Positions 19,431 through 28,273 of a stretch of 64,000 nucleotides of DNA are shown here, one piece after another. Below the pieces are notes generated by a model. The model did not search any database and was not told where the DNA came from. It saw only the letters and a program-made list of their open reading frames with translations. The DNA lies in NCBI GenBank assembly GCA_964637835.1, contig CAZWYF010000018.1, forward strand, positions 1 to 64,000, given 5' to 3'. Each line of letters opens with the position of its first letter. Position 1 is the first letter of the stretch. The DNA comes from Glo-17 sp964637835 (GTDB lineage: Bacteria > Krumholzibacteriota > Krumholzibacteriia > LZORAL124-64-63). The position numbers and the translations under genes are program-made.

Positions 19431-20539
19431 GTCTCGGGGAGCTCGAATCCGGTCTCGCCAGCGGGCGCGGCATCGCCGGCCACGTGGGCGGCGATCCGCT
19501 CGGCATGCACGTGGCAGTTCTCCAGGAAGACACCGAACTGGGCCTGCGTGCCCGCCGTGGCGGTCCCGGCCACGTAGAGGCCGGGGATGGCCGTCTGCAT
19601 GGTGTCCGGATCGTATACCGGGATGCCGTCGGGCTCCTCGAGCTCGATGCCGCAACGTCGGAAGAGCGTGGTGTCGGCCACGTATCCAGTGAGCAGCAGG
19701 ACGTCATCCGCCGGCACCACCGAGATCTCGCCACTGCCGACGTGCTCGAGCGAGACCGCGTCCGGCTCGATGGCCACGGGCACGGTCCCGAGATGGCCGC
19801 CGATCTCGCCACGCTCGATGCGGCTCTGCAGCTCCGGGAGCAGCCAGTACTTCACCGAGGAGGCATCGAAGCGGACGCGCCGGTAGCTGAGCGCGACCTG
19901 GGCGCCGGCATGATGACAGCGCAGCGCGGCCTCCACGGCGGAGTTCTTGCCCCCGACGATGAGCAGCCGGCGACCGAAATACCGGTGCGGCTCCTCGAAG
20001 TAGTGACCGACGTGCGGGAGCTCCTCGCCGGGGATGCCCAGGCGCCGCGGCGCGTCCATGTCGCCGATGGCCAGGACCACCGACCGGGCCCGCAGGACCT
20101 CCCCGGCGGGGCCGGCGGGGCCGGCCGCATCGGCTGCACCGCCTGCACCGGCCGCACCGGCTGCACCGGCGCGACCGGGGTCCGACGTTCCCTGCGCGTG
20201 GGGAACGCAATGCACCGCGAACCCCTGCTCCTCGCGTACCACGTCGGTCACCGAGGTGAACGTGCGCACCGGCAGATCGAAGATCCGCACCACCTGCCGC
20301 AGGTACGCGAGGTACTCCTCGCGCGTGGCCTTCTGCTGGTCGAGCGTCTGCAGGGGCACGCCGCAGATGGCGATGCGGTCGTTGCTGGAGAAGAAGTGCA
20401 TCTGACGCGGGAACCAGGTGATGGTCTGCCCCACCGCCCCGCGATCGAGCACGAGCACGGTGCGGCCGCGTTGCTGCAGCCGCACCGCGCATTCCAGGCC
20501 GATGGGCCCGGCGCCCACCACGATGGCGTCCCAGGTCAC
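19427..20539 (-). CDS. YpdA-like FAD/NAD(P) disulfide reductase
   Basis: 370-residue flavoprotein related to YpdA, the putative bacillithiol disulfide reductase, and thioredoxin reductases. The FAD-binding start is AIVVGAGPIGLECAVRLQQRG; the diagnostic block GQTITWFPRQMHFFSSND parallels the YpdA region before its active-site-like segment; the NAD(P) site is LLIVGGKNSAVEAALRC; the C-terminal FAD motif is AIPGLYVAGTATAGTQ. A Gly/Ala/Pro-rich insert of about 35 residues (after PHAQGTSDPG) is repeat-encoded. GTG start, 6 bases after the bacterioferritin stop, so the two form an operon. The thiol substrate is unknown; no bacillithiol genes are here. Confidence 0.78.
   Translation of the reverse strand: MTWDAIVVGAGPIGLECAVRLQQRGRTVLVLDRGAVGQTITWFPRQMHFFSSNDRIAICGVPLQTLDQQKATREEYLAYLRQVVRIFDLPVRTFTSVTDVVREEQGFAVHCVPHAQGTSDPGRAGAAGAAGAGGAADAAGPAGPAGEVLRARSVVLAIGDMDAPRRLGIPGEELPHVGHYFEEPHRYFGRRLLIVGGKNSAVEAALRCHHAGAQVALSYRRVRFDASSVKYWLLPELQSRIERGEIGGHLGTVPVAIEPDAVSLEHVGSGEISVVPADDVLLLTGYVADTTLFRRCGIELEEPDGIPVYDPDTMQTAIPGLYVAGTATAGTQAQFGVFLENCHVHAERIAAHVAGDAAPAGETGFELPET
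20104..20180. repeat. In-frame GC minisatellite inside the YpdA-like gene
   Basis: Two copies of gcggggccg followed by four degenerate copies of a 9-base gcaccggct-type unit encode the Gly/Ala/Pro insert. It falls between the Rossmann strands, where an exposed loop is expected. Confidence 0.7.
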
Positions 20540-20545
20540 CGGGCC

Positions 20546-21046
20546 CTACTCTCCGCCACCGCTGCCACGGTTCTTGCTGCGCTCGATGGACTGCAGCGCC
20601 AGGTACTCCTTGCCGAAACGGCCGAGGTTGTCGAGTTCCTGGTCGTACTGGTCGTAGTGGCGCTCCTCGTCGTCCACCAGCTCCTCGAAGATCTTCTTGC
20701 TCGCCGAGTCGGCGTTCCGGGCGCACTCGTTGGCCCACTTGTTGTAGTCGGCCGCGCTCTGCTCCTCCATCTTCGCCGCGGTCTCGAGCATCTTCTCGAC
20801 AGCGGTCTCCTTGAGCACCGGGTCGGAGGCCTCCATCTCCACCTCGCCGCCGAGGAAGAGGATGCGCTCGGCCAGCTTCTCGATGTGGATCATCTCCTCG
20901 ATGGCCGTCTGCTTGTAGAGTCCGGCCAGCAGGTCGAAGCCCTGATCGTCGCAGTGGAAGTGCCAGTACATGTACTGGTGGACGGCGGACAGCTCGTCGC
21001 CGATGGCCTTGTTCAGCAGCTCGATGCTCTTCTCGTGCCTGGGCAT
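20546..21046 (-). CDS. bfr: Bacterioferritin
   Basis: 166-residue ferritin-like four-helix protein that stores iron and detoxifies it in the cytoplasm. ATG at 21046 with GGAGG. By my numbering the diiron ferroxidase ligands fall at E18, E51, H54, E94, E127 and H130, the same positions as in E. coli Bfr, and the haem ligand is Met52 (TAIEEMIHIEK). The C-terminus adds about ten residues (SKNRGSGGGE). It is the first gene of a two-gene unit with the YpdA-like reductase, consistent with iron and oxidative stress handling. Ferritin without haem is possible but Met52 favours Bfr. Confidence 0.9.
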   Translation of the reverse strand: MPRHEKSIELLNKAIGDELSAVHQYMYWHFHCDDQGFDLLAGLYKQTAIEEMIHIEKLAERILFLGGEVEMEASDPVLKETAVEKMLETAAKMEEQSAADYNKWANECARNADSASKKIFEELVDDEERHYDQYDQELDNLGRFGKEYLALQSIERSKNRGSGGGE

Positions 21047-21176
21047 GGTGTGCCTCCGGGGTTGGAGATGGTGGTTCGCGATTTCCCGAATGCTAGCCAC
21101 CAGGAGGGTGCGCGGCAAGCCGACAGCGTGTATCCTGCCGTCCGATCGCCGCGATCATCCCACCACCGACGGCGGA

Positions 21177-21986
21177 TCAGCGCTCGTAGTACTCGAGCGC
21201 GGCGTCCATGTGGTCGCGGAGGTTCTGGATGCGCGTCTCGTTGGCGGGGTGGGTGCTGAGGAACTCCGGCGGCGCCTGGCCGCCCGCCTCGCTCATGCGC
21301 CGCCAGAAGTCCGGCGCCTCGCGCGGATCGTAGCCGGCCATGGCCATGAAGATCAGGCCCATCTGGTCGGCCTCGCTCTCGTGCAGGCGGCTGTACGGCA
21401 ACAGCGCGCCGTACTGGGCCCCCACCGCGAAGGCCGTCATCCACAGCTCGCGCGTCTGGGCGGGCTTGCTCTCCAGCGCCTCGCTGAGCGCCATGCCGCC
21501 GAGCTGGGTGACCAGCCCCTGGCTCATGCGCTCGCCGCCGTGGCCGGCCACGGCGTGAGCCACCTCGTGCCCCATCACCACGGCCACCCCGGCCTCGTCC
21601 TGGCAGATGGGCAGGATGCCGGTGTAGAAGGCCACCTTGCCGCCGGGCATGGCCCAGGCGTTGATCTGGTCGTCGTCGATGAGGTGGAATTCCCAGGCGT
21701 AGCCCTCGAGCTGGTCCTCCATGTCGTTCTGCCGGAAGAACCGCTCCACCGCCCCGGCGATGTTCTCGCCCACCCGCTGGATGAGCGCCACCTTCTCGGG
21801 GTCGTCGCTCAGCCGGCTCTGCTCGAGCACCTGCTCGTACTGGGCGAAGCTGGTGTTCAGGAGCTGGGAATCGGGGATCAGGCTGAGCTGCTTGCGGCCG
21901 GTGATGGGCACGGTGGCGCAGGCCGCCACCAGCACGGCGGCCGCCAGCAGGCCGAGGAGCGCAGAGCGGGTATCCAGGCGCGGCAT
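21177..21986 (-). CDS. M48-family metalloprotease lipoprotein
   Basis: 269 residues; ATG at 21986 behind GGAGG. Lipoprotein signal with lipobox VAAC at residue 23, then the family start TVPITGRKQLSLIPDSQL. Zinc motif HEVAH at 140-144, third ligand in LHESEADQMG (E205), and a late THPANETRIQNL, as in the periplasmic M48 proteases LoiP/YggG and BepA-like relatives. Likely anchored in the inner leaflet of the outer membrane, degrading misfolded envelope proteins. No regulatory partner is adjacent. Confidence 0.9.
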   Translation of the reverse strand: MPRLDTRSALLGLLAAAVLVAACATVPITGRKQLSLIPDSQLLNTSFAQYEQVLEQSRLSDDPEKVALIQRVGENIAGAVERFFRQNDMEDQLEGYAWEFHLIDDDQINAWAMPGGKVAFYTGILPICQDEAGVAVVMGHEVAHAVAGHGGERMSQGLVTQLGGMALSEALESKPAQTRELWMTAFAVGAQYGALLPYSRLHESEADQMGLIFMAMAGYDPREAPDFWRRMSEAGGQAPPEFLSTHPANETRIQNLRDHMDAALEYYER

Positions 21987-22090
21987 CCAGGGGACCTCCG
22001 GCAGAAGAAACACCAGGGCGACGACCTCTCTCCAGCAGCATACCCCAGGGCCCGGCCGGCGGCTAGCGGCGACGGGTCCCGGCCAGACCC

Positions 22091-22939
22091 TCAGGTATCC
22101 TGACCGGGCACGCTCTCGCGGCCCAGCCGCCGCGCCAGCCGCGCCTCGACCTCCGCGGCGCTGGCCTCGATGGGCTTGTTGGTCACATCCACCGTTGCCA
22201 CCCGCAGCCGCCGGTAGTGGGCCCGGGCGGTCTCCATCTCGTGGTAGACCCGCGCCGGATCGGTGTAGAGGCCGGGCAGGGTGCCCAGGCCGCTCTGCCG
22301 GTGCGCCCGGTAGCTGACCAGCAGATCGGTGCGGATCACCAGCCCGATCAGCCGGCGGTGGTCGCAGAGGATCAGCTCCCGCGGCGGATCGATGCCCGCG
22401 ACCAGCGGCACGTTGGCCGCCTTCCAGCCCTGCATGGCCAGGTACATGCTCAGCGGGGTCTTGCCCGTGCGCGAGGGGCCGAGCAGCACCACGTCCGCCT
22501 CGCAGATGGTCCCGGGGTTCTGGCCGTCGTCGTGCTTGATGGCGTAGTCGATGGCCTCGACGCGCTCGAAGTACTCGCGGTGCAGGCGCCGGAACAGCCC
22601 GGGCCGGAACCGGCTCGGCGCGCCGAACTCCGCCTCCAGCACGCCGAGCAGATCCCCCACCAGATCGATGGCGGGGATGCCGGCCTCGCGGCATCGCGCT
22701 TCCAGGAGGGCGCGGAGCTCGGCGTCCAGGATGGTGTACACCACCATGAGCGCACCGGTGGCCCGGGCCAGACTCACGGCCGACTCCACGTCCTCCGGCG
22801 CGCGGATGCCCGGCTGCTTGAGGATGGGCGCGGCGGGGTCGCCGAACTGGACCAGCATCGAGCGCACCAGCTGCTCGGCGCTGCTACCGGTGCCGTCGCT
22901 GACGGCCACCACGGGCAGCGAACGCTCGGCGTCGTTCAT
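22091..22939 (-). CDS. Pyruvate phosphate dikinase / PEP synthase regulatory protein (DUF299)
   Basis: 282-residue bifunctional serine/threonine kinase and phosphorylase of the PPDK/PEPS regulatory family. It uses ADP to inactivate and Pi to reactivate the dikinase. The N-terminus has VVAVSDGTGSSAEQLVRSML, the nucleotide loop is LLGPSRTGKTPLSMYLAMQG, the family block is NVPLVAGIDPP, and it ends with VATVDVTNKPIEASAAEV. GGAGGTG precedes the ATG, and its ATG shares one base with the HD gene stop (TGATG), so both are co-translated. Whether the target is PPDK or PEP synthase cannot be told; neither gene is in the window. Confidence 0.9.
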   Translation of the reverse strand: MNDAERSLPVVAVSDGTGSSAEQLVRSMLVQFGDPAAPILKQPGIRAPEDVESAVSLARATGALMVVYTILDAELRALLEARCREAGIPAIDLVGDLLGVLEAEFGAPSRFRPGLFRRLHREYFERVEAIDYAIKHDDGQNPGTICEADVVLLGPSRTGKTPLSMYLAMQGWKAANVPLVAGIDPPRELILCDHRRLIGLVIRTDLLVSYRAHRQSGLGTLPGLYTDPARVYHEMETARAHYRRLRVATVDVTNKPIEASAAEVEARLARRLGRESVPGQDT

Positions 22940-23469
22940 CAGCCACCTCCCCTGCCATCCAGCGCCGGCCGCCAGGTCTGCGCCACGAACGGCGGCTCGA
23001 AACCCGTGCGCGCCCGCTCGTTGGCCCAGTCGCGGATGGCCGCCTCGCGCGCCGCGGCCGTGGCCAGGCGGCGCGGGTCGGGCGTGATGAAGCAGCGCAG
23101 CAGGTCCAGGCGATCGGCGTCCCAGCAGGTCTGCACCGTGGGATGCGCGCGGCGGCGCCCGTCGGTGTGGGTGTCGCAGGCCTCCACCAGGTGGGCGAAG
23201 GCGAGGTCGTCCAGCTCGAAGAGCCGACCGCGCAGCCGCGTCGCCAGCCGGGCGCCCCGGCGGCCGTGGCCAGGATCGTGCCCCTCGTTCTGTCGGCGCG
23301 CGTCGTGGAGGATCGCGAACAGCTCCACCACGCGCGGATCGGCTCCCGTGGCGTCCGCCAGGCGACGGCCGTTCTCCAGGACCCGCGCCCAGTGGGCCAG
23401 GCCATGGACGCCGTCCAGCGGCAGCAAGTAGCCGTCGGCGATGGCGCGCAGCAGTTCCGGTGTGATCAC
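22939..23469 (-). CDS. HD-domain hydrolase
   Basis: About 176 residues from a GTG at 23469, preceded by GGGAG; the longer upstream extension is low-complexity and overlaps the divergent leader region. HD-type metal ligands are visible: H22/H26 in DGVHGLAHWARV, H55-D56 in AILHDARRQ, and D117-D119 in CWDADRLDLL. HDPGHGRRGA carries further His residues. Such proteins hydrolyse phosphoesters of nucleotides or small signalling molecules; the substrate is unknown. It is the first gene of a two-gene unit with the dikinase regulatory protein. Confidence 0.75.
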   Translation of the reverse strand: MITPELLRAIADGYLLPLDGVHGLAHWARVLENGRRLADATGADPRVVELFAILHDARRQNEGHDPGHGRRGARLATRLRGRLFELDDLAFAHLVEACDTHTDGRRRAHPTVQTCWDADRLDLLRCFITPDPRRLATAAAREAAIRDWANERARTGFEPPFVAQTWRPALDGRGGG

Positions 23470-23617
23470 GAGCGACTCCCGGGGCGGTGGTCCTGCCGCC
23501 AATCTACCACGGACCCCGCCATCCGGTCGACCGGCCGGCGAATCCGCGAGACCGATACTAGCATGTCGCGGGATCGAGGACCGCCACCGCACCTCAGCCG
23601 ACACGAGAGGGACCATC

Positions 23618-25744
23618 ATGTCGCTGACCCCCACGCCGGCGCGCACGCCGGTCCTGGACACCGGCGCCCCCGAGGCCAAGCGCGAGGAGATCCGGCGCTA
23701 CTTCCACGACACCTACGACGTCGACGAGAAGCTCTTCGAGGTGCTGGCCGCGGACGAGGCCTATTACCGCCGCGCCGACCCCCTGCGCCACCCGCTGATC
23801 TTCTATCTCGGCCACACCGCCTGCTTCTACATCAACAAGCTGGTGCTGGCCAGGCACGTCACCGAGCGCGTCGATCCCCGCTTCGAGTCCATGTTCGCCA
23901 TCGGCGTCGACGAGATGAGCTGGGACGACCTCGACGAGCAGAACTACGACTGGCCGCCGGTGGCCGCGGTCTGGCAGTACCGGCGCCAGGTGCGCGCGGT
24001 GGTGGACCAGGCCATCAGCGACCTGCCGCTCTCGCTGCCCATCACCTGGGACTCGCCCTTCTGGGTGATCCTCATGGGCATCGAGCACGAGCGCATCCAC
24101 CTGGAGACCAGCTCGGTGCTCATCCGCCAGCTGCCCACCGAGCTGCTGCGCGACCACCCCGACTGGCCGGTGTGCGATCGCCGGGGCCCGGCGCCGCAGA
24201 ACAGCCTGCTCGCGGTGCCGGGCGGGCGCGTCGCCCTGGGCAAGCCCCGCGACCATGGTCTCTACGGCTGGGACAACGAGTACGGCCGGCTCACCCAGGA
24301 CGTCCCCGCCTTCCAGGCCGCGAAGTACCTCGCCACCAACGGCGAGTTCAAGCAGTTCATCGACGCCGCCGGCTACCGCACCGAGCGCTTCTGGACCGAG
24401 GAGGGCTGGGCCTGGCGGCAGTACGAGCAGGCCGAGCATCCCCGCTTCTGGGTGCCCGATGGCCAGGACGGCTACCGGCTGCGCTGCCTGACCCGCGAGA
24501 TCCCCATGCCCTGGGACTGGCCCGTCGAGGTGAACTACCTCGAGGCCAAGGCCTTCTGCAACTGGAAGGCCGAGGCCTCCGGCCAGCCCGTGCGCCTGCC
24601 CACCGAGGAGGAATGGTACCGCCTGCTGGACCACACCGGCCTGCCCGACCAGCCCGACTGGGACCGCGACCCCGGCAACATCAACCTCGCGGAGTGGGCC
24701 TCCTCCTGCCCGGTCACCGACCACGAGCAGGGCCAGGGCTTCCACGACGTCATGGGCAACGTCTGGCAGCACACCGAGACGCCCATCACCGGCTTCCCGG
24801 GCTTCGCGGTGCATCCGCTGTACGACGACTTCTCCACGCCCACGTTCGACACCAAGCACAACCTCATCAAGGGCGGCTCGTGGATCTCCACCGGCAACGA
24901 GGCCACCCGCGACAGCCGCTACTCCTTCCGCCGGCACTTCTACCAGCACGCCGGCTTCCGGTACATCGTCACCGAGGCGCCGGTGCAGGTCCGCGAGGAG
25001 ATCTACGAGACCGACGCCCTGGTGGCCCAGTACTGCGAGTTCCACTACGGGCCCGAGCACCTCGGCGTCCGCAACTTCCCGCGGCGACTGGCGGACGTCT
25101 GTCGCGAGCTGGCGGCGGAGCACGCCACGCCCACGGGCCGGGCCCTGGATCTGGGCTGCGCCACCGGCCGCGCCACCTTCGAGCTGGCCCGCACCTTCGA
25201 CCACGTCACGGGCATCGACTTCTCCGCCCGCTTCATCCGCGTGGGGCACGAGCTGCAGCGGACCGGCCGCACGCGCTGGGCGGTGCCGGACGAGGGCGAG
25301 CTGATGAGCTACCGCGAGGTGGACCTGGCGGATCTGGACCTGGATGAGGTGCGCGACCGGGTGGAGTTCTGGCAGGGCGACGCCCACAACCTCAAGCCGC
25401 AGTTCACCGGCTATCATCTGATCCTGGCCGCCAACCTGGTCGACCGGCTGTACGAGCCCCGCAAGTGGCTCGACCGGATCCACGAGCGCCTCGAACCCGG
25501 GGGCCTGCTGGTGATCACCTCGCCCTACACCTGGCTCGAGGAGTTCACCCCGCGGGACAAGTGGCTGGGCGGCATCAAGGTGGACGGCGAGAACGTCACC
25601 ACCCTCGATGGCCTGCAGGCGGCGCTCGAGCCCCACTTCACCGCCGTGGGCGACCCCCGCGACGTGGAGTTCGTGATCCGCGAGACCGCCCGCAAGTTCC
25701 AGCACACGGTGGCCCAGCTGACGGTCTGGCGGCGGCGGGACTGA
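23618..25744 (+). CDS. ovoA: 5-histidylcysteine sulfoxide synthase / mercaptohistidine methyltransferase OvoA
   Basis: 708-residue two-activity enzyme for ovothiol A. The DinB/FGE-like part uses non-haem iron and O2 to join Cys to the histidine ring; the iron site is the His-x3-His-x-Glu motif MGIEHERIHLETSS (H157, H161, E163). Conserved blocks follow: QNYDWPPVAAVWQYR, LPTEEEWYRLLDH, NVWQHTETPITGFPGF and IKGGSWISTGNEATRDSRY. From about residue 460 the OvoA-specific methyltransferase begins (QYCEFHYGPEHLGVRNFPRRL), with motif I ALDLGCATGRATFELA. Start chosen at 23618 with GAGAGGGA upstream. The C-S lyase OvoB is not in this window. A strong hairpin terminates the gene. Confidence 0.93.
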   Translation: MSLTPTPARTPVLDTGAPEAKREEIRRYFHDTYDVDEKLFEVLAADEAYYRRADPLRHPLIFYLGHTACFYINKLVLARHVTERVDPRFESMFAIGVDEMSWDDLDEQNYDWPPVAAVWQYRRQVRAVVDQAISDLPLSLPITWDSPFWVILMGIEHERIHLETSSVLIRQLPTELLRDHPDWPVCDRRGPAPQNSLLAVPGGRVALGKPRDHGLYGWDNEYGRLTQDVPAFQAAKYLATNGEFKQFIDAAGYRTERFWTEEGWAWRQYEQAEHPRFWVPDGQDGYRLRCLTREIPMPWDWPVEVNYLEAKAFCNWKAEASGQPVRLPTEEEWYRLLDHTGLPDQPDWDRDPGNINLAEWASSCPVTDHEQGQGFHDVMGNVWQHTETPITGFPGFAVHPLYDDFSTPTFDTKHNLIKGGSWISTGNEATRDSRYSFRRHFYQHAGFRYIVTEAPVQVREEIYETDALVAQYCEFHYGPEHLGVRNFPRRLADVCRELAAEHATPTGRALDLGCATGRATFELARTFDHVTGIDFSARFIRVGHELQRTGRTRWAVPDEGELMSYREVDLADLDLDEVRDRVEFWQGDAHNLKPQFTGYHLILAANLVDRLYEPRKWLDRIHERLEPGGLLVITSPYTWLEEFTPRDKWLGGIKVDGENVTTLDGLQAALEPHFTAVGDPRDVEFVIRETARKFQHTVAQLTVWRRRD

Positions 25745-25785
25745 TGCCGATCGCGCCGGCCCTGCTGCGAGCCGACGCCCCGGTG

Positions 25786-25826
25786 CCCGGTGGTCGTCTC
25801 CTCCGACCACCGGGCGGCGCCGTTTT
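25786..25826 (+). terminator. Rho-independent-type terminator after ovoA
   Basis: A perfect 11-bp stem (CCCGGTGGTCG at 25786-25796 with 25804-25814), 7-base loop, then a short GC stretch and TTTT at 25823-25826. Confidence 0.7.
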
Positions 25827-25909
25827 CCGTGCAATTTTTCCACCCAGGTGGTAAAATCACACGCGAATCCGCGGCGTAACCAGGAATCGATGTCCAGGGG
25901 AGAGATCTC

Positions 25910-27772
25910 GTGCTCGAACGGTCCCGGATGACGGCCCACGGCCCCATGGACGGCGCGTGTCCCGCTCTCGGGCGTGGCCAGCGATGGCCGGGCCGCGCCA
26001 CCGGCCGCAGCCTGCTCGTCGGTCTGCTGCTCGTCGCCCTGCTCGCCGCGCCAGCGCCGGCCGCCCTGGAGATCGACTTCGAGCAGCCCTACTACCACCA
26101 CCCCGGCGAGCAGGTCTGGGACAGCTCCCTGATCCATGACGGCGAGCGGTTCCACCTCTTCTACCACTCGATCCCGCTGAGCCAGCCCCATCCGTCCGCG
26201 GCCCATCACATCTGGCGCACGACCAGCAGCGACCTCATCGCCTGGAGCGAGCCGCAGGTGGTCCTCTCGGTCTCCGATCACCCCTTCGAGCGCGAGGCCG
26301 TCTGGGCGCCGGACGTGGTCCGCGATCCCGACAGCGACCGGTGGTGGATGGCGTATACCGGCGTGGACACCCTCATGAACCAGCGGATCGGCATCGCCTG
26401 GTCGGAGGATCTGACCACCTGGCACAAGCTGCCGGAGAATCCGGTGGTGGCGCCCGACCCGACCCGCTTCGCCTACGATCCGGCGGGCGGCTGGGCCGAC
26501 TGCCGGGATCCCTTCCTCTACCGCGACGACACCGGCTGGCACCTGTTGACCACCGTGCGCGTGAACCAGGACGTGCCGTGGCAGGGCGCCGTGGGCCGGA
26601 CCTCCTCCACCGACCTCGTGCAGTGGAGCCCGCTGGACGTCTGGCTGGTCAACGACGGCAGCGACCCCAACAACATCCTCGAGAGCACCGGTTACATCGC
26701 GCGCGGGTCCACGCACCACCTGTTCTTCCACGAGCAGGACGTCCACGGCATCAAGCACATGTCCACCACCGATCCTGCGAACTGGACCTTCGCCAACGCG
26801 GCCTGGATCGCCCTGGGCATCGCGCCGGCGGTCACCTCGGTGGACGACGGCCAGACCCACCACATCGTGCGCATCGGCCACTTCCAGGACAATTCCCAGG
26901 GCGGCGTGGCCTTCGTCGCCCACGTCGACACGCTGGAGTTCGTGCCCGGCGATCCCCATCCCCAGCCCCAGGGCCGTCAGCCCCTCTCGCGCTGGTTCGC
27001 CGCCTGGAACGGCCAGGGCACGGCGGCCGCCCCCACCTACGGCGACAACCAGTTGCGCCGCGGCCTGCCCCCCGTCGGCCTGGAGGGCAATGGCTACTAC
27101 AGCTCCGCGGAGTTCTTCCAGGGGCCGCTGGGCGGGGGCGTCCCCGGCCACACCCTGGGCAACGTGGCGACCGCCTGGCTCTTCACGCCGTCGTTCACCA
27201 TCAGCGAGCCGTGGATCACCCTGCTGGTGGGCGGCACGCAGGATCCCGAGGACTGCTACGTGGGCCTGTTCGACGCGGCCACCGACTCCCTGCTGCGCCG
27301 CGAGAGCGGCGAGGACCAGACCACCCTGACGCGACGCTGGTGGGACGTGGCCGACCTCGTCGGCCGCGAGGTCTACCTGCGCATCGAGGACAGCAGCCTG
27401 TCGGGCCAGATCATGGTGGACGACATCCGCGAGACGGCCACCGGCGCGACCACCGGCGTGGCGGCCGGGCCGGGCGCGACGGGATCCACCGCCGTGCTGG
27501 TCGACCGGGGCGCCGGCCCCAATCCCGCCAATCCCGGCACCACGCTGCGCTGCGAACTGGCGCACCCGGCGCCGCTGCGCGTGCGGATCTTCGACCTGCG
27601 AGGTCGTCGGATCTGGGACTCCGGGGTGCAGGCGGGCGTGGCCGGACCCAACCACGTGACCTGGAACGGCATTCGCGACGACGGCCGCCTGGCGCCGGGC
27701 GGGATCTACCTCTACCGCTGGGAAGTGGCGGGGCAGACCGTCCGCGGCGGCAAGTTCGCCCTGGTGCCCTGA
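25910..27772 (+). CDS. Secreted five-bladed beta-propeller (GH43/GH32-like) protein with FlgD-like tail
   Basis: 620 residues. The GTG at 25910 has GGGGAGAG at a good distance; a second start (ATG 25928) is possible. A signal peptide with core LLVGLLLVALLAAPAPAA follows a long basic n-region. Residues of about 50-340 read like furanosidase-type five-bladed propellers: HDGERFHLFYHS, TSSDLIAWSEPQVV, WAPDVVRDPDSDRWWMAYTG, WSEDLTTWHKLPENPV, ADCRDPFLYRDD. The C-terminal module has PNPANPGTTLRCEL and ends KFALVP, a diverged version of the shared tag. Carbohydrate hydrolysis is plausible but the catalytic Asp/Glu triad is not firmly assigned. TAAAAT at 25852-25857 may be its -10. Confidence 0.75.
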   Translation: MLERSRMTAHGPMDGACPALGRGQRWPGRATGRSLLVGLLLVALLAAPAPAALEIDFEQPYYHHPGEQVWDSSLIHDGERFHLFYHSIPLSQPHPSAAHHIWRTTSSDLIAWSEPQVVLSVSDHPFEREAVWAPDVVRDPDSDRWWMAYTGVDTLMNQRIGIAWSEDLTTWHKLPENPVVAPDPTRFAYDPAGGWADCRDPFLYRDDTGWHLLTTVRVNQDVPWQGAVGRTSSTDLVQWSPLDVWLVNDGSDPNNILESTGYIARGSTHHLFFHEQDVHGIKHMSTTDPANWTFANAAWIALGIAPAVTSVDDGQTHHIVRIGHFQDNSQGGVAFVAHVDTLEFVPGDPHPQPQGRQPLSRWFAAWNGQGTAAAPTYGDNQLRRGLPPVGLEGNGYYSSAEFFQGPLGGGVPGHTLGNVATAWLFTPSFTISEPWITLLVGGTQDPEDCYVGLFDAATDSLLRRESGEDQTTLTRRWWDVADLVGREVYLRIEDSSLSGQIMVDDIRETATGATTGVAAGPGATGSTAVLVDRGAGPNPANPGTTLRCELAHPAPLRVRIFDLRGRRIWDSGVQAGVAGPNHVTWNGIRDDGRLAPGGIYLYRWEVAGQTVRGGKFALVP

Positions 27773-27899
27773 CCGTGGCGTCAGGCTCCGCCAGAGCAGC
27801 ACCAGGAAGACGCCCAGGCTCCCCCCCCCAGCCCACGTGAGCCACGGCCCAGACGCCGTGGCGCAGGACGTGCGAGCCGGGTCGCGTGGTCCGGTCCGG

Positions 27900-28064
27900 T
27901 CACGGCGACGACTCCTCGCTGGCGTCGGCATGGACCATGGCCTGGTAGAAGATGCCCTTGGCCTGGAACACCCCGCCCTGGGGCGTCCAGCCGCGAGCGA
28001 GGAGCTCGTTCACCTCGTCCGCGAAGGTCGTGAGATACTCGGCGTAGACCACGGTGTAGCGCAT
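27900..28064 (-). CDS. DUF1737 small protein
   Basis: 54-residue protein that is easy to miss. MRYTVVYAEYLTTFADEVNELLARGWTPQGG... is the full DUF1737 pattern (a strand, a helix with E-V-N-x-L-L, then GW-x-P-x-GG), usually found as a stand-alone protein of 55-70 residues. GGGAG lies upstream of the ATG. The C-terminus is acidic (ADASEESSP). Function unknown. It is divergent from purE. Confidence 0.8.
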   Translation of the reverse strand: MRYTVVYAEYLTTFADEVNELLARGWTPQGGVFQAKGIFYQAMVHADASEESSP

Positions 28065-28273
28065 GGACGGACTCCCGGGACGGAAGCGGGGCGGCGAGAC
28101 GCCGGACGGCCACGGGCCGGACCGGGCCGGACGACCACGGAATCGACAGGCTAACCCAATGCCGACCGCCGGTAAACAGCCCGGTGTTGCCGCTCGCCCC
28201 GCCAGGCTCGATCTTGTCGCAGGTCCGTCCCCGGAGCCACGGCCTCGAGCCGCCAGCACGTCAGGAGCCCTTC

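Noticed and set aside
27781..27899. Possible small membrane peptide (GGGSLGVFLVLLWRSL) on the minus strand after the propeller gene
   Set aside because: No start with a ribosome site and no family; one hydrophobic run is not enough.
23594..27931. Very long leftward open frame (about 1445 codons) opposite ovoA and the propeller gene
   Set aside because: It is the antisense shadow of two solid genes in GC-rich DNA; the product is low-complexity (Gly/Ala/Val/Arg-rich) with no domain and no ribosome site.
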